Shown here: one piece after another, positions 1 to 11,653 of the stretch | Layout: each line of letters opens with the position of its first letter | How positions within the stretch are numbered: the stretch's first letter is position 1 | From: Allacma fusca | Lineage: Eukaryota > Arthropoda > Collembola > Symphypleona > Sminthuridae | Assembly (NCBI GenBank): GCA_947179485.1 | Contig: OX359250.1 | Location: 29,894,654-29,958,653, forward strand | DNA length: 64,000 nt | Direction: 5' to 3' | Notes under the pieces: generated by a model | Database searches by the model: none | Seen by the model: the letters and a program-made list of their open reading frames with translations, nothing else | What the model was told of the DNA's origin: nothing | Made by a program: the position numbers and the translations under genes

Positions 1-165
1 GTGAGGTTAGCTCCGGAGTTTGTCTTTTCTTAAGAACTGACATTCTCAAGGTTAGGCCATAAGCTGGTGTATTTTGAGGCAAGACCTTGAGGCTGGGAAT
101 ATTTTCTCTTTATTTAAAATTCGAATTATTGCGTTGTCACGCTGGTCCTTCAACTACAACTATCA
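1..165 (+). repeat. BEL terminal-repeat or leader segment, left copy
   Basis: This segment resembles 4,735-4,915 base for base over most of its length, including the run around AAGCTGGTGTATTTTGAGGC. It lies directly before the gag-like ORF. It may be the end of the 5' LTR plus the primer-binding region. The window edge hides its start. Confidence 0.6.
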
Positions 166-1147
166 CAAACACGAGGTTGAATACGAGCCTGACGTGTCCT
201 TCGAACCGGATCAATTGGTTCTTTGGACAAAACTCCATTCGAAGGGAACGCTGATTCCGAAGCCGTTGCAAATACAGTCCCCAGTCAGAGTAGACGGAAC
301 CAAGGCCTTTATCCTGAATTTACCGGTATGGAAATTCCGCGGAGACATGGTAAGCAACCATGGTAACGGGTCAGTTATATCTAAGCAATCACATAAATCC
401 AAGGCAACTAATTACTCAACGGCTAGGTCAACGAAGAGTTTGATTGCTCGGAAAAAGTTGGAAGCTGAGTTGGTTGCTATGGAAGAAATTTCTCGTCAAC
501 AAGCAGAGTTGGCTAAAATGGAAATTGAAAAAATGAGAATTGAGATGAACATGGCCCTAATAAATAAGCGGCTAGAGGTGAAGAAAGAGACCATCGACGA
601 AGAGGAGAGCGACGATGAGAAACTTTCTCAAGATTTGGAAGATGACGGCGCTTCAAAATTGAGCAAGAGTCTAAAACCAAAAACCAAAGTACAACAATGG
701 CTGGCGGGAGGAAAATTGGCTGTCCCTGAGACGGAAGAAGTGGGGAAAGACAACACGCTTACTTTCCAACAATTTGATCCTCCTAACAACACTGCTCCAG
801 AAGCTACTACAAGACCAATTTGGTTACAACCTGCAACTGGGTATGAAAAAAATACCCGAAGGGCTCTTCAAATGGACAAATTCTTGGCAAGGCAGTCCAT
901 CCCTAAGTTCCTTCCAGATTTCACTGGGAAACATAAAGATTGGCCAATGTTTGTATCCCAATATTACAGGACTACTGATCTACTGGGAATTTCTGATGAC
1001 GAGAATCTGGTCCGGCTTCAGAAATGTCTGAAGGAGAAAGCCAGAGACGCTGTCATTGGAATCCTGCATTGCCCGAAAATGTCCCTCGAATCATGGCGAC
1101 CTTGGAATTCATGTTCGGAGGCACTGAACAAATTATCAAATCTATGA
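74..1147 (+). pseudogene. BEL/Pao gag-like ORF, N-terminal part (frame-broken)
   Basis: An acidic and lysine-rich coiled-coil stretch (about residues 125-185) is followed by the conserved BEL gag block (motifs PKFLPDFTGKHKDWPMF and ENLVRLQKCLKEKARDAV). This block is the DUF1759-type capsid region of BEL/Pao elements. The block is cut near 1,080: homology continues one frame over in the next ORF, so the last 20 or so residues here are out-of-frame. The start shown is a TTG, and I see no convincing ATG start. In a live element this would be the structural Gag that packages element RNA. Confidence 0.85.
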
Positions 1148-2037
1148 TTGCCCAAGTAAAATCAACTGTAGCTCCAAAGGAAGGTAGACCGGAAACTCTA
1201 ATGCAGTACTCTAACCATGTTGCCAATTTAGTATCGACCATGAAGTCTCTGAAGAAAACGGCTCACATGGTAAACCCTCAACTTATGGAAGACGTATTGG
1301 CAAAACTTCCGTATCAACTTCAATTCCAGTGGTGCAGTAAATTACTCGGACATTCTGATGAGCCTCACCTCGAAGATCTGTCAAACTGGATGACTACGAT
1401 GGCTTTAGCAGCAAGAATGCTTCCTAGTAAAGCTGAGGATAATGACACTGGTAATAAAAATATTGACAATAAAAATAAAAGGCCAGTATTGAATATTGTA
1501 AAAAGTGGTGACAAAAAATTCTCGTGTTGTAAGGAAGCAAGTCACAAGCTCGAGACCTGTAAAAAGTTCCTAGCGGACGATGTAAAAACCAGGTGGCAAC
1601 ACACAATCCAAAACAGATTATGTATTGGTTGCTTTTGTTGGGGGCATAGGGTTGACTCATGTTCAAATAAAAATTTGTGTGGTGAACAAGGCTGTGAAAA
1701 GTTTCACCACCAACTTCTCCATAAGAAAGTAAAGGACCCTGACGTAGAGGTTTTTATGATGCACACTAATTATAGTGAAATGTCTACTGTTAGATCCGAT
1801 GTACACTTGAAGGTTCTTCCAGTAATTATTGGTGGTCCAGGTGGTGAGACAACTGTCAATGCTATTATGGATGATGGTTCAACCATATCTCTTGTCGATA
1901 CTGAGCTAGCACAGAAACTTGGGATTCGTGGCCGAAATGTCCCCCTTTGTATGCAGTGGACTAACGGACAATTAGCTCATAAAGATAACTCCGAGGTGAT
2001 AAGCTTTACTATTCGTGGTACTCATACTGGGGCATAA
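1024..2037 (+). pseudogene. BEL/Pao gag C-terminus, zinc knuckles and aspartic protease
   Basis: The first 20 or so residues are a shadow of the previous frame. From about residue 22 it continues the gag block (PRIMATLEFMFGG, then the IIKSMIAQVK region). Cysteine/histidine knuckles follow (CIGCFCWGH and the CEKFHHQLLH region). A retroviral-type aspartic protease active site comes next (AIMDDGSTISLVD, with DDGS where DTGS/DSGS is usual). The ORF ends at an in-frame TAA, after which the same frame keeps BEL-like sequence, so the stop is a nonsense lesion and not the natural end. Confidence 0.85.
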
Positions 2038-2040
2038 CTA

Positions 2041-3318
2041 TATAACATGAGTGAGGTTAGGACAACAGCGAATTCCAATTTTCCAATGTTCGAGCTTGAC
2101 GTCGAAGAATTACGCAGAAGGTATCGTCATCTGTCGGACATTCCCTTCAATCCGCTGTAGTGGTCGGGCTAATTCAATCCAGAACCGAAATTTTTCGATT
2201 CAATTCGATTCAATTCATTTCGATTCGTAGTTTTTTCGATTCGGTTTACATATTGAACCGAACCGAACGATTCAGTTCACACTGCCGGACTGAATTGAAT
2301 TGTTTACTCTGAATTGCAGTCCAAACGATTAATGATTAGTCATTGCTCAAAACCGGTTAATACTGAAACCTATAGAGTGAAGCGGAGTCTCACGTGAAAC
2401 ATATGCACACTTTCGTCATAACTTCGTATTTTTGTGATTATTGTTTCGGATCATTCGACACAGCTTACAATCAGAAGTGTTCTGACGTCTCAATTTAATT
2501 CAACTTCCAGTAATTTCTGATTATTAATTAAGAAATGGGAATTAAATACTAATTTTAATATTAAACTTAATTTGATATTATTAAATTATTACTAATTCAT
2601 GTATTTCTAAATGCGTGAACAAAACTCATGTACGTGTGGTAGCAGGTACTGCGTGTTTAATTTGTCTTCCCACAAAAAAACAAACGATTTTCAATTCAGT
2701 TCAATTCATAGAGGAAAACCGAATTGAATTGTTTTTATACTGGACCGAATCGCAAAACGGTTAACAATTCAGTCCACATAACTAATTGAATTGAATCGAA
2801 AATTTCTGAATTGAATTGAATCGTTCCGACCACTAATCCGCTGTGTAATCAGCGTCCTCTAGTTCTGATTGGTCATGACCACATTCAACTTGCACTTCCG
2901 AGAAAATATCGAGTTGGAAGCTGGTCGGATCCAGTAGCTTCAAAAACGTTACTGGGTTGGATAATTCACGGAGATATTCCAATATCCAAAGACCGTGTAA
3001 ATAAGCACGTCCTGTTTCACCAATGTGTTGCTGATGACGAGCTCAACAAGATGGTGAAAGAGTCATTTTGTACAGAATCTTTTGGAGTAAAGGTAGCTAC
3101 CAAACCATTGAGGTCACAAGAAGAGAAGAGGGCTCTGTTTCTTCTAGAGAAAACAACAATCAAAGTTGATGAAAGGTTCCAGACAGGGTTGTTGTGGAAG
3201 GAAGACAACATCACACTACCTGAGAGTCGTTCCTCTGCACTTCGGCGCTTACATTGCCTGGGACGAAAGATGGACAAGAATACTGAATTCGCGATCAAAT
3301 ATGTGGAGAAAATGTAGG
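2041..3318 (+). pseudogene. BEL/Pao protease-RT linker region, split by a MITE
   Basis: After the TAA at 2,035 the frame continues with BEL-like residues (FELDVEELRRRYRHLSDIPF) up to the MITE at 2,158. Directly after it, the same frame resumes (LIGHDHIQL, then DPVASKTLLGWIIHGDIP, a BEL hallmark). It runs to a TAG at 3,316, just inside the segment before the RT (HCLGRKMDKNTEFAIKYVEKM). The MITE with one target copy removed leaves the frame intact, so the insertion came after the coding sequence existed. Function in a live element is polyprotein maturation and RT N-terminus. Confidence 0.8.
2158..2835. mobile_element. hAT MITE inside the BEL element (GATTCAATTC-word family)
   Basis: Ten-bp terminal inverted repeats TAGTGGTCGG / CCGACCACTA are flanked by a perfect 8-bp target duplication, ATCCGCTG (2,150-2,157 and 2,836-2,843). 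The outer 150 bp on each side are imperfect inverted copies rich in the word GATTCAATTC. No ORF is present. TIR start and TSD length are diagnostic of hAT. Confidence 0.9.
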
Positions 3319-4521
3319 ATTTTATTCAGAAAGGCTACGCTAGGCTGTTGACAAAACAGAAGGAAGCAATGTCAGGGCCAAGGACGTGGTACATTCCGCA
3401 CTTTCCTCACATTAATCCAAAAACCTGAAACAATTCGATTGGTTTTTGACGCTGCCTCAAAATGTGACGGTGTAAGTCTAAATTCATGTTTGATTACTGG
3501 CCCTGACTTGCTAAATTCACTTCCCGAAGTTCTATTAAGGTTTCGAGAGAACCCCATCGCTGCAGTTGGAGATATCAGAGAAATGTTTCCTCAAATTGAG
3601 ATTTCGGCAGAAGATCAAGAATCACAACGATTCTTATGGCGGGGAAGGAGTAGGGATAAACCTCCGTCAGTATACAGGATGGTACGAATGATTTTTGGGG
3701 CAGCATCATCCCCATTTTCGGCAAACTATGTCAAAAATTTGAATGCTTCTCAACATAAAGATGAATTTCCTCAGGTTTACCATGCTATATTAAATAATAC
3801 ATACATGGATGATCATTTAGATGGCGGAGAAAATTCAAAAACTTTCTCATCTCATTTAAAGAATGTTATTGAGGTGTATAAAAGGGGAGGGTTCCATATT
3901 TGTAACTGGAGTTGTAACTCAGCTGAAGTACTCAAGTCCATCCGGATTGACATGAGATCTAGTGGATGTGTAGGGTTAGGAGAAAACGAGGAGCGCCCCG
4001 TGGAGAGAGTTCTCGGATTATATTGGAACCCAAATTCCGATACCTTCTCATTCAAGCTGGCATTCGACAAAGACGGTCCAGATGTGGTTCACGGATTGAA
4101 GACTCCTACGAAGCGAGATATTCTGAAGCTAGTTATGTCTTTGTATGATCCTTTGGGATTTTTAGCCCATTTTGTCGTAAAGGCGAAGATACTCTTCCAA
4201 AAGGTATGGAGACGTGGTATCGGCTGGGATGAAGTAATCCCGGACGAATTAAATGTCATTTGGAAATCCTGGCTGACGTCACTGGCACAAATATCCAACT
4301 ACTCAATTCCCCGCTGTTATAATTATGACCGGCTAACTGCAGATTCTGTTGCGTTGCATATATTTTCAGACGCCAGCGAAGAAGCTTTTAGTTCAGTGGC
4401 TTATCTACGAATAGCAGTTGGAATGGAGATCAGTACGTCCATTGTACTAGCTAGAAACATATTGGTTTTAAAGAGGATCGGTTCTTCCGTTTTACCTCAA
4501 AGGAAGATCGTATACAAATAA
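3319..4521 (+). pseudogene. BEL/Pao reverse transcriptase and start of RNase H
   Basis: Frame-broken RT entry at 3,319-3,430 (DFIQKGYARLLTKQKEAM, a stop and a shift near 3,425) leads into an open stretch from 3,439. It holds FDAASKCDGVSLNSCLITGP, the MFPQIEI block, the catalytic YMDDHLDG box near residue 122, the thumb-like ERVLGLYWNPNSDTF and the SLYDPLGFLAH motif typical of BEL RT. RNase H begins at LHIFSDASEEAFSSVAY, then the ORF ends and the rest of RNase H and the whole integrase are missing. It is therefore a truncated enzyme. Confidence 0.9.
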
Positions 4522-4734
4522 TGTATAAGTGTTGTGGCCTAGCGTACGATAGTGGTTGGCATGACCACGAATATTATATTTTAGTTGTTTATATTTAAAG
4601 TTTCATTGCTTCTACAGAAAGTTCATATTTCATAGTATAATTGATTGTATTTGGAGTTTACTATATAGAATGAATTGAGTTGGTCTCTACGGAGAAAACG
4701 TATTAAAGAGTCAGTCAGCTTTTAACTTGTCAAA

Positions 4735-4915
4735 AAGAAAGACATGGGTGAAATGCGCTCATAAGTTGGTTCATTCTTTTAAGCATAGACATTTTAAGGT
4801 CAGGCCGTAAGCTGGCGTATATTAAGGCAAGACCTTGAGAAAGTTACTTTTACTCATACAAAAAATAGTTATTGCGCTTTGCGCTGGTCCTTCGTAATAA
4901 AAATAAGATTAACCA
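4735..4915 (+). repeat. BEL terminal-repeat or leader segment, right copy
   Basis: This is a diverged copy of 20-165. A plausible LTR start (TGTTGTGGCC) lies at about 4,529. Similarity to the left copy continues a little past the expected LTR end, so this may be the beginning of a second, otherwise lost, element and not a simple 3' LTR. Confidence 0.55.
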
Positions 4916-5144
4916 AGTGGTTAAAAAAGCAGAGCCTGTCATGGCGGGTAACAACAATAAGACAAACGTCTCCGACAGGTGGTACGGTCAAAAGGCAATG
5001 TTCCGATATACGATATGTCCCCGGAATATGGTACATTCTGTTGTAGGAAGTGCATATGCCACTGGGAGATAGAACTCCAAGATGCTCTTGGGAGCTAGAG
5101 GGAGAGAGGGTCAGTGGGAGTGTAGACTTGTGCCAGGACTTACC

Positions 5145-5160
5145 TGTGTGTGTGTGTGTG
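5145..5160. repeat. (TG)n microsatellite
   Basis: About eight uninterrupted TG units. The surrounding 4,916-5,654 stretch shows no gene. It includes GTCCCGAAATTGTCCC words at 5,490-5,560 that resemble the small hAT MITE at 14,290. Confidence 0.9.
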
Positions 5161-5766
5161 AATAAATGCTATTCTTAATCTTAACTAACTCTTCAAGTAA
5201 ACTAAGGATCATTAAGCATCGCTAACGTAGACTTGAACACATTCAATGAATGATCCTAACTCGTGCTCCCTTTATAAATTTTCTTGGTTAACTTTTCAGT
5301 TTAACTTTCTATTACAATTAAAACCTACACATCATAGGGACATCATAGTGACAATGACAATCCTTTCCAGTCTAAACTAACCTAAACTGAACGTCCGAAA
5401 CAGCTTGTATTGAGCCTACCAACATAGTGATGTACCTTATATGATATAGATTCCGTCACGTCCCCAAATTCTACGATCGGTAATGTTGGTCCCGGTTCTG
5501 TCCTGAAATTACAGAGGGACATATTTTATGTCCCGAAATTGTCCCGTTCTGACTTGAAACCCTCACTCACCGTTGATTTTGTATGAACGGAATAAAACAG
5601 CTCTCGATAGTAACTCGTGATGTCTGATTGTCTGTTGGAATGCTTTTCCGCAATCAGGGATGTCAATTTCCAATTTTGTGATTACAATTAACGATTAACG
5701 ATTACTTCGAAAACAAAATGAATTTATAATTAGAATTAATGATTAATGGGCTTATAACTAATAATT

Positions 5767-6150
5767 AATAATTACGATTAACGATTACTTTAAAAATATT
5801 ATTCACTGATGATTACAATTAACGATTACTTTAGAAATAATTTTCACTGATGATTACAATTAACGATTACTTTAGAAATAATTTTCACTGATGATTACAA
5901 TTAACGATTACTTTGAAAATATTATTCACTGATGATTACAATTAACGATTACTTTAAAAATAATTTTCCGTGTTGATTACAATTAACGATTACTTTAGAA
6001 ATAATTTTCACTGATGATTACAATTAACGATTACTTCGAAAATAATTTTCATTGATGATTACAATTAACGATTACTTTAAAAATAATTTTCATTGATGAT
6101 TGCAATTAACGATTAACGATTATTTTGAAAATTAATTAATTGAGGATTGC
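5767..6150. repeat. 41-bp tandem array, left (GATTACAATTAACGATTAC units)
   Basis: The word GATTACAATTAACGATTAC recurs with starts at 5,811, 5,852 and 5,893, a strict 41-bp step. About nine units differ by a few bases (TTTAGAAATAATTTTCACT variants). It lies wholly inside the hAT element. Confidence 0.92.
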
Positions 6151-6387
6151 AATTAACAATGTAATGTGGGTATTTAGATACTGCTTGCATTTATCATTTT
6201 AATAAGCTAACTTGTACAAAGGGTGAGACGAGGAGTTCAGGATTCTGTTCATGTCGTGTAAACTGCTCTGATCGTAAACAGAGTGTATTATATCCTTTAT
6301 ATTATCAGCCAGATACACCGGACACTGCTTAGTAAAAACTTCTTCGAACCCTAGACTGCTTAGAATTTTGGAGACGTCGCCAGCCCG

Positions 6388-6715
6388 ATAATTGATGATT
6401 ACAATTGATAATTGATTTTTGAAAACGGCTAATTGATGATCACAATTGATAATTGATTTTTGAAAACGGCTAATTGATGATTACAATTGATAATTGATTT
6501 TTGAAAACGGCTAATTGATGATTACAATTGATAATTGATTTTTGAAAACGGTAAATTGATGATTACAATTGACGATTGATTTTTGAAAAAGGTTAATTGA
6601 TGATTACATTTGATGATTGATTTTTGAAAAAGGTTAATTGATGATTACAATTGATGATTGATTTTTGCAAAAAGGTTAATTGATGATTACAATTGATGAT
6701 TATTTCAAACAATCC
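6388..6715. repeat. 41-bp tandem array, right (ATTGATGATTACAATTGAT units)
   Basis: Unit starts at 6,391, 6,432, 6,473, 6,514, 6,555, 6,596 and 6,637 give the same 41-bp period as the left array, although the unit sequence differs (TTTTTGAAAACGGCTA spacer). One extra base appears in the last unit. Confidence 0.92.
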
Positions 6716-7119
6716 AAGCTTACTAAATTAACGATTGATGATTAATAATTAGTAATCATTAATCGTTAATCATTAATCGTGATTATTAATCGTTGACATC
6801 CCTGTCCGCAATGACGTTAGTTGACGAACCCATTTCACGTGACTATTCAAAATTTCAATATTTTTACTGACTTCAAATTATTGAGACTATAGTCTCGCAA
6901 TAAAACAAATTTTTCAACAAAATGCTGGACAGGTGGATAGCATGAATAAATAAAATGTGGGTTTGGAGGGATTGACAGTTGTATTTTTGAATAAAATTTT
7001 TATTCAAATAAAAAAAAAGTGCGTGTAAATTTGAATCTCAAATGCGTATTACACCAAGAAGTAGACGAAGACGGTCCACTCTTTCAATTATATAATAAGT
7101 TGTTAATTTTGGAAAGACT

Positions 7120-7690
7120 GGATTGGAAGTTACGTATCGAATATTGAAGGTTATGAATATGACAACCATAATTCGCATTTTTAAACAATCAATTTTTCAG
7201 GGTCCAAGTTCTTGGTCGCCCATCATAAGATTTTGCACACTACAGAAATATGTGCAAATTTGTATCAAAGTTGGTGTGGGGGAAGACCTTTAAAAAACTG
7301 TAATGTATTAGGATAAGCAATTCTGTAGACTCACGAAAAAACGTAAGTATAAACAGCTTCAGATCTCGTTAACTATATGTGTACATGCTGACGATGTACG
7401 CTAATTGTAAGCATTGAACGTTGTACAAATCCTGTCATTGACTTTACGCCCTTAATATTCGGATTTGGTCGAAGGATGTAAGTTATCCTCAAATCTTTTT
7501 TCAGGGAGGAGTAAGTGCATATCTACACCTTGCGTTTTTTACAAAAGTCCAAAGTTTAAACTCTAATTTTTGTAAATCAGCAAAAAGTATCTTCGTAAAA
7601 ATGGCACCATTGTTTGTTGACTTGTACAGGATTGGGTAGTAACACTTGGTTACTATAACTTTAGCCTTTCCAGCAACTGTCACAATCACA
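7120..7690. repeat. Dispersed repeat, copy 1
   Basis: The stretch from GAATATTGAAGGTTATGAATATGAC to about 7,560 is closely matched at 43,035-43,520 (same order, few indels). Its tail (TTGTTGACTTGTACAGGATTGGG then GGTTACTATAACTTTAGCC) also recurs near 34,595 and at 37,785-37,840. No coding capacity is seen. It is an old interspersed repeat of unknown class. Confidence 0.75.
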
Positions 7691-9289
7691 ACTGCCACCC
7701 GGAGAACTGCCACATTCACAACTGCCACAAAACCTGCCTCAATCACAACTGCCACTTCGGTCCATTGCCACACGCACAACTGCCAGATCACCTTTGTACC
7801 ACTTGCACATATGCCGCTTCTATGCAAACGTAATTTACATGCATTTACTTTTTATCAAATTTGAAATTGAAAAGCGTCGTTGAGAATAACCATGCTAATT
7901 GTAAGTGTCGTTGCAAATATCTATGCTAACAAGGTAAGATTTTGGAATGGTACAAGCCGATTCAAACAAAGGATAGCACATGTTTTAGTACTCACCTAGT
8001 ATGGTTCAAAACTCATGTAACTCGAGTGCATTTTGCCCGTTTTCCTAGGACACGTCATCAAAGTTAATGTTAAATCCCATAAGGATTTTGAGTTTTTGAA
8101 AGTCGATGAAATTTTGATTTTCGCTATTTCAATAAAGTTTTTACGTACACATTTATATATCCTTCAGCAAAATTCCCCAAAAAGTAATCCCTCCATCATG
8201 GCGCATCTGTATATATATATTGTCGATATGATATATTCACTCCATATTTAATCACTTACACATACGCATGAACTGGACTATTGAGATTTGCTCTATGATG
8301 TACATAAGTACAACCAGGGCTACTCAAATGAAAATTTCATGGGTTTTATAAATGCCTACCCACCTGAAAATGCACTGAAAATGCGCTAGTCTTACAGTGC
8401 CCGGTATTTTGGGAATTTTTAGCGTATTGGTTTAGCTGAACATGTACTTCAACGTCACCCATGATGTTGGGTGATGAAGTAATGATCATGGTTGCACAAT
8501 TGAAAATGCCGTGGCAGTTTGTGCATTTTTGGCTTTTTGATAATTTTTGGCATATTCAGCCTAGGGCAGACATTTTGGGTATTTTTGATAAGAGCGAGGT
8601 ATCTAATAATTTTGCATACTGAATCACAAAACAGTATGTTTGTTGAGTTAAGCATTCTCTATAGACGTAGGTTTATATGTACAAGTTTGGAAGTACATGT
8701 TCTGTATGGAAGTGATGTAATGTTACATAAGGTTATGAGATCTTCTAGCGTGCCTCGGCAGATCCGTCTGTTTATGAATCATGTACATAGGTCGCGGAGG
8801 AAGAGTCAGTGTGGAGAATTACTTGAGAGAGCGAGCATCATCTTGTCACCGCTCCAAGAGCCTAGTGACACACATACATATGTATATGTCAATTCCATGC
8901 TCTTCACCATTAAATTACAGGCCTTCATTAATCCCGTTCATACTATCATCTATAGCCAACTACACAAATTAACAATGTTTAAATGAACACTTTTACAAAA
9001 AACAAATGATTATTTATTACTATATTATTGTAAGATCTGGTTCGCATTCTTATGTATAATTCTAAGACTTCGCGAGAAAACATTATTGTAAAGATAACAC
9101 AAAAGTATTGAAAAGAATTTCTTAGTTTTAAAACCGGTCATCAGCAAAGCGTTATTTTTGCATTGCAAAATTTAGAACTCCTAGAATTACAATGTTTTAC
9201 TTGGGCCAATATAATTTACTATACATGATCCAAGTTTTGAAATATTTTCTTTCTTTATTTTTTAAACCACTGACAGAACAGAATAACTG
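7691..9289. other. No recognised gene
   Basis: A short run of ACAACTGCCAC words lies at 7,690-7,780. The rest is AT-rich non-coding sequence. The open frame at 8,519-8,986 has biased, low-information composition and no motif, so I do not call it. Confidence 0.6.
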
Positions 9290-9420
9290 AAGATGCTCCG
9301 GAAACACCGCATGGACATGGACACTGACACTATTCATCGACAGGCTCCAAAGACAAGGTACCTTTACTTTGTCAATTGTCATTAATGAATAACTTGAAGT
9401 GGGGCTCTGCTTTTTAGCAT
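9290..9420. repeat. Dispersed repeat with copies at 42,105 and 49,505-49,690
   Basis: The block around GCTCCGGAAACACCGCATGG and CAGGCTCCAAAGACAAGGTA is found in reverse orientation at 49,590-49,680. The end, CATTAATGAATAACTTGAAG, matches in reverse at 42,115-42,130. No ORF. Confidence 0.75.
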
Positions 9421-9710
9421 AAAAAGTAATTTTGGTAATAATTTAATATATTATATTTGTATTTTCTAGGAGCGAAGCTTTCAGAAGCACTGTATACATA
9501 CTTTGGGAGCTGCCACAAATGTCAACATCAAAATAGTCAGTGGGTCCCTGTAATATTTGATTGCGTTGAGTGTCCTAGTCAATGTGTCTTAATCCTATTT
9601 GATGTCGCAATCATTTCAGAGTGCAACCAATGATCCTCTTGAGCCGCGAATATCAAAAAGCATTGCATATTCGACCTCTCAGAGTTCCGACTGGTAGCTA
9701 TGTAGTTAAC

Positions 9711-10114
9711 TAGCACTGCACAGCCAGCAATTGCTGGTTCAGCAAGGCAAAAGTAATTTGGAATGGCAGTAAATAGCTACATGCAATAGCTAGATGCGCA
9801 GCGCTATGGTCGTCGATGCGTCTCGAGCGCGCGAATATTTGATTCTTACTATCACCTTCACTTTCACTATCACTATCCACTCCTTCAAATTAGAAGAGAG
9901 GATGTGTTTAAAGAAGAAACGAGCACTGCACAGCCAGCATTTGCTGGCTCAGAAAGGCAGATGTAAATAGGGAAGGCAGTAAGTAGTTGAATGCAATTGC
10001 TAGCTGAACATATCTATGGTCGTCTGTACAGCTAGAGCGCGCGAATATTTGAATCTTACCATCACGACCACTGTCACGGACACTATCCACTCGCTCGAAT
10101 TAGAAGAGAGGATT
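9711..10114. repeat. Tandem duplication, about 208-bp unit
   Basis: Two units begin at AGCACTGCACAGCCAGC (about 9,712 and 9,923) and end with TTAGAAGAGAGGAT. They are roughly 80-85% alike by eye. Reverse-strand pieces recur at 43,790-43,865 and 49,369-49,466, where the AGCACTGCACAGCCAGC end forms perfect inverted termini, so this is a transposon-derived unit. Confidence 0.85.
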
Positions 10115-10304
10115 GTAATTTTAATCATTTAAGAAGGATTTTTTATTTCTGATTTAATAAAATTCTATCGTCCTACAGATCTAGACCTTTGGTGTGTTGC
10201 AATTTAAAACAAGCTCCGAGAATGGCAGAATTTAGTTTCCTGTAAGTAAGTATATAGCAGGATGTTCATAGACCGAAACCCTGTATTGCCAGAACAAATC
10301 GAGA

Positions 10305-10640
10305 TCCCCCTGGGAACCGTGGGTTTTCCGAAAGACCCCAGCTTTACCCGGGTGTCCGGAAAAGGGTCTTATTTCAGTCCTAGGGTGTCTCGAACGACCA
10401 CAGCTTTCCCAGAATGTCCGGAAAAGAACCTAGGGTGTCCCGAAAGAGACGCCAGCTGACCCAGAGTGTCTGAATATGATCACAACTCTCACAGGGTCTC
10501 CGGACAGACCCCAGCTCTCCCAGGGTCTCCTGACAGACCCCAGCTGACCCAGGGTGTCTGAGCAGACCCAGAGTGTCTGAATATGGTCACAGTTCTCACA
10601 GGGTCTCCGGACAGACCCCGGTTGCCCGGGGTGGAACTGT
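10305..10640. repeat. 29-bp minisatellite (GTCTCCGGACAGACCCCAGC units)
   Basis: GC-rich degenerate tandem repeats with a period near 29 bp, about eleven units, with two sub-types (TCCGGACAGACCCC and TGTCTGAATATGGTCAC). Open frames across it arise from the repeat. Confidence 0.85.
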
Positions 10641-10904
10641 TACAACTTCTAAAATGTGCCCTTGTGGGCCCTCTGTGGCTGCTACTATACGGTTAAAGAT
10701 GCCAGGTAGCTACTATTACTATCTATATAGTCACTATTTGGCAAGGCAGTCTACAGTAAAAAAATCAGGGTTTGTCTATTTTAATGAAAATGATTTTAAA
10801 GTCTAATTTTTCAGGTTTACCTAATAAAAATATTGTTATATATTCATTTTTGTGTCAACAAAATTGACCGCGGTTATACGATACCTATTTAATCTTAAAA
10901 TTCC

Positions 10905-11150
10905 AAAAAAATCCGACTTCGTCGAGTTTTCCCGACGACCCTGCCAGAGAAAATTCCGACTTCGTCGAGTTATCCCGACGACCCTGCCAGGGAAAATTCA
11001 AAAAAATCCGACTTCGTCGAGTTATCCCGACGACCATGCCAGGGAAAATTCAAAAAAATCCCGACTTCGTCGAGTTTTCCCGACGACGCCGCCAGGGAAA
11101 ATTCCAAAATATTTCCGACTTCCCCGGTATCTAAAATCCCCGACTGTGAC
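10905..11150. repeat. 52-bp minisatellite (GACTTCGTCGAG units)
   Basis: GACTTCGTCGAG recurs at 10,915, 10,958, 11,010 and 11,063, with a degenerate unit at 11,117. Spacing is 43, 52, 53 and 54 bp, so one unit carries a deletion. The 105-residue open frame across it is repeat translation. Confidence 0.88.
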
Positions 11151-11653
11151 GGGTCACTCCCCCGACTAACAGGGTTGGCAGGTTAGGGAACTTTTTCCAG
11201 ACCCGGGCCTGACAGTACTATATTTTGACACCCCTCACACGACGACTCTTTTTGTTACATTGAGACCCCCATGAGGACAGCCTCGGTTTCGGTGTATGAG
11301 GATGTTGCAATTATTTGGAGTGGGTCAGTCATATCTTATGAATGTGTCGTACGTATGTCAATCGGGTCTATGGGTCTGTAAAATCACCATTTTGTGATGT
11401 TGACATTTGTGGTAGCTCCCTTTGGTCTTCCGGTCTTTGAAAAGGACTCAGGATATGTCGTTCGCTAAATTTATAATGGTATCAGGCTGTGTTCCTGGGA
11501 TATATTTTGTAAACCTTTTTGAGCGTTTACAAAAAATTTTGCTGACGATATAAAATTAAGACATTTTCTTCAGGAACCATTTAAAAATGTAGTGTAAAAT
11601 ATCATACCTTAATGTAATTTGTAAAAATGTGAACATTTCGATGTTGTTTGTAG

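Larger units (their letters stand above)
1..4915 (+). mobile_element. Degenerate BEL/Pao LTR retrotransposon
   Basis: The gag, aspartic protease, reverse transcriptase and start of RNase H appear in BEL/Pao order on the plus strand. Coding is broken by at least two frameshifts (near 1,080 and 3,425), in-frame stops (2,035 and 3,316) and an inserted MITE (2,158-2,835). Coding stops just after the RNase H start, and no integrase follows. Segments at about 20-165 and 4,770-4,915 are similar (shared words such as GGCAAGACCTTGAG and GCTGGTCCTTC), as expected of terminal repeats or leaders of two related copies. The copy cannot be autonomous. BEL/Pao is clear from the RT and gag; the exact LTR borders are not. 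Confidence 0.9.
5655..6804. mobile_element. Non-autonomous hAT element built on two 41-bp arrays
   Basis: Perfect 12-bp inverted ends (CAGGGATGTCAA / TTGACATCCCTG) sit between perfect 8-bp target duplications TCCGCAAT (5,647-5,654 and 6,805-6,812). The interior is two tandem arrays separated by about 230 bp of unique, non-coding sequence. The last 70 bp are inverted copies of the left-end ATTAACGATTA words. No transposase is encoded. Confidence 0.95.

Noticed and set aside
5767..6720. CRISPR array (regular 41-bp spacing)
   Set aside because: Units are contiguous variants with no unique spacers, inside an hAT element in a eukaryotic genome.
8519..8986. 155-residue ORF
   Set aside because: No recognisable motif, AT-driven composition, no splice or neighbour support.
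10852..11169. 105-residue ORF over the 52-bp minisatellite
   Set aside because: Periodic residues follow the DNA repeat and change with its indels.
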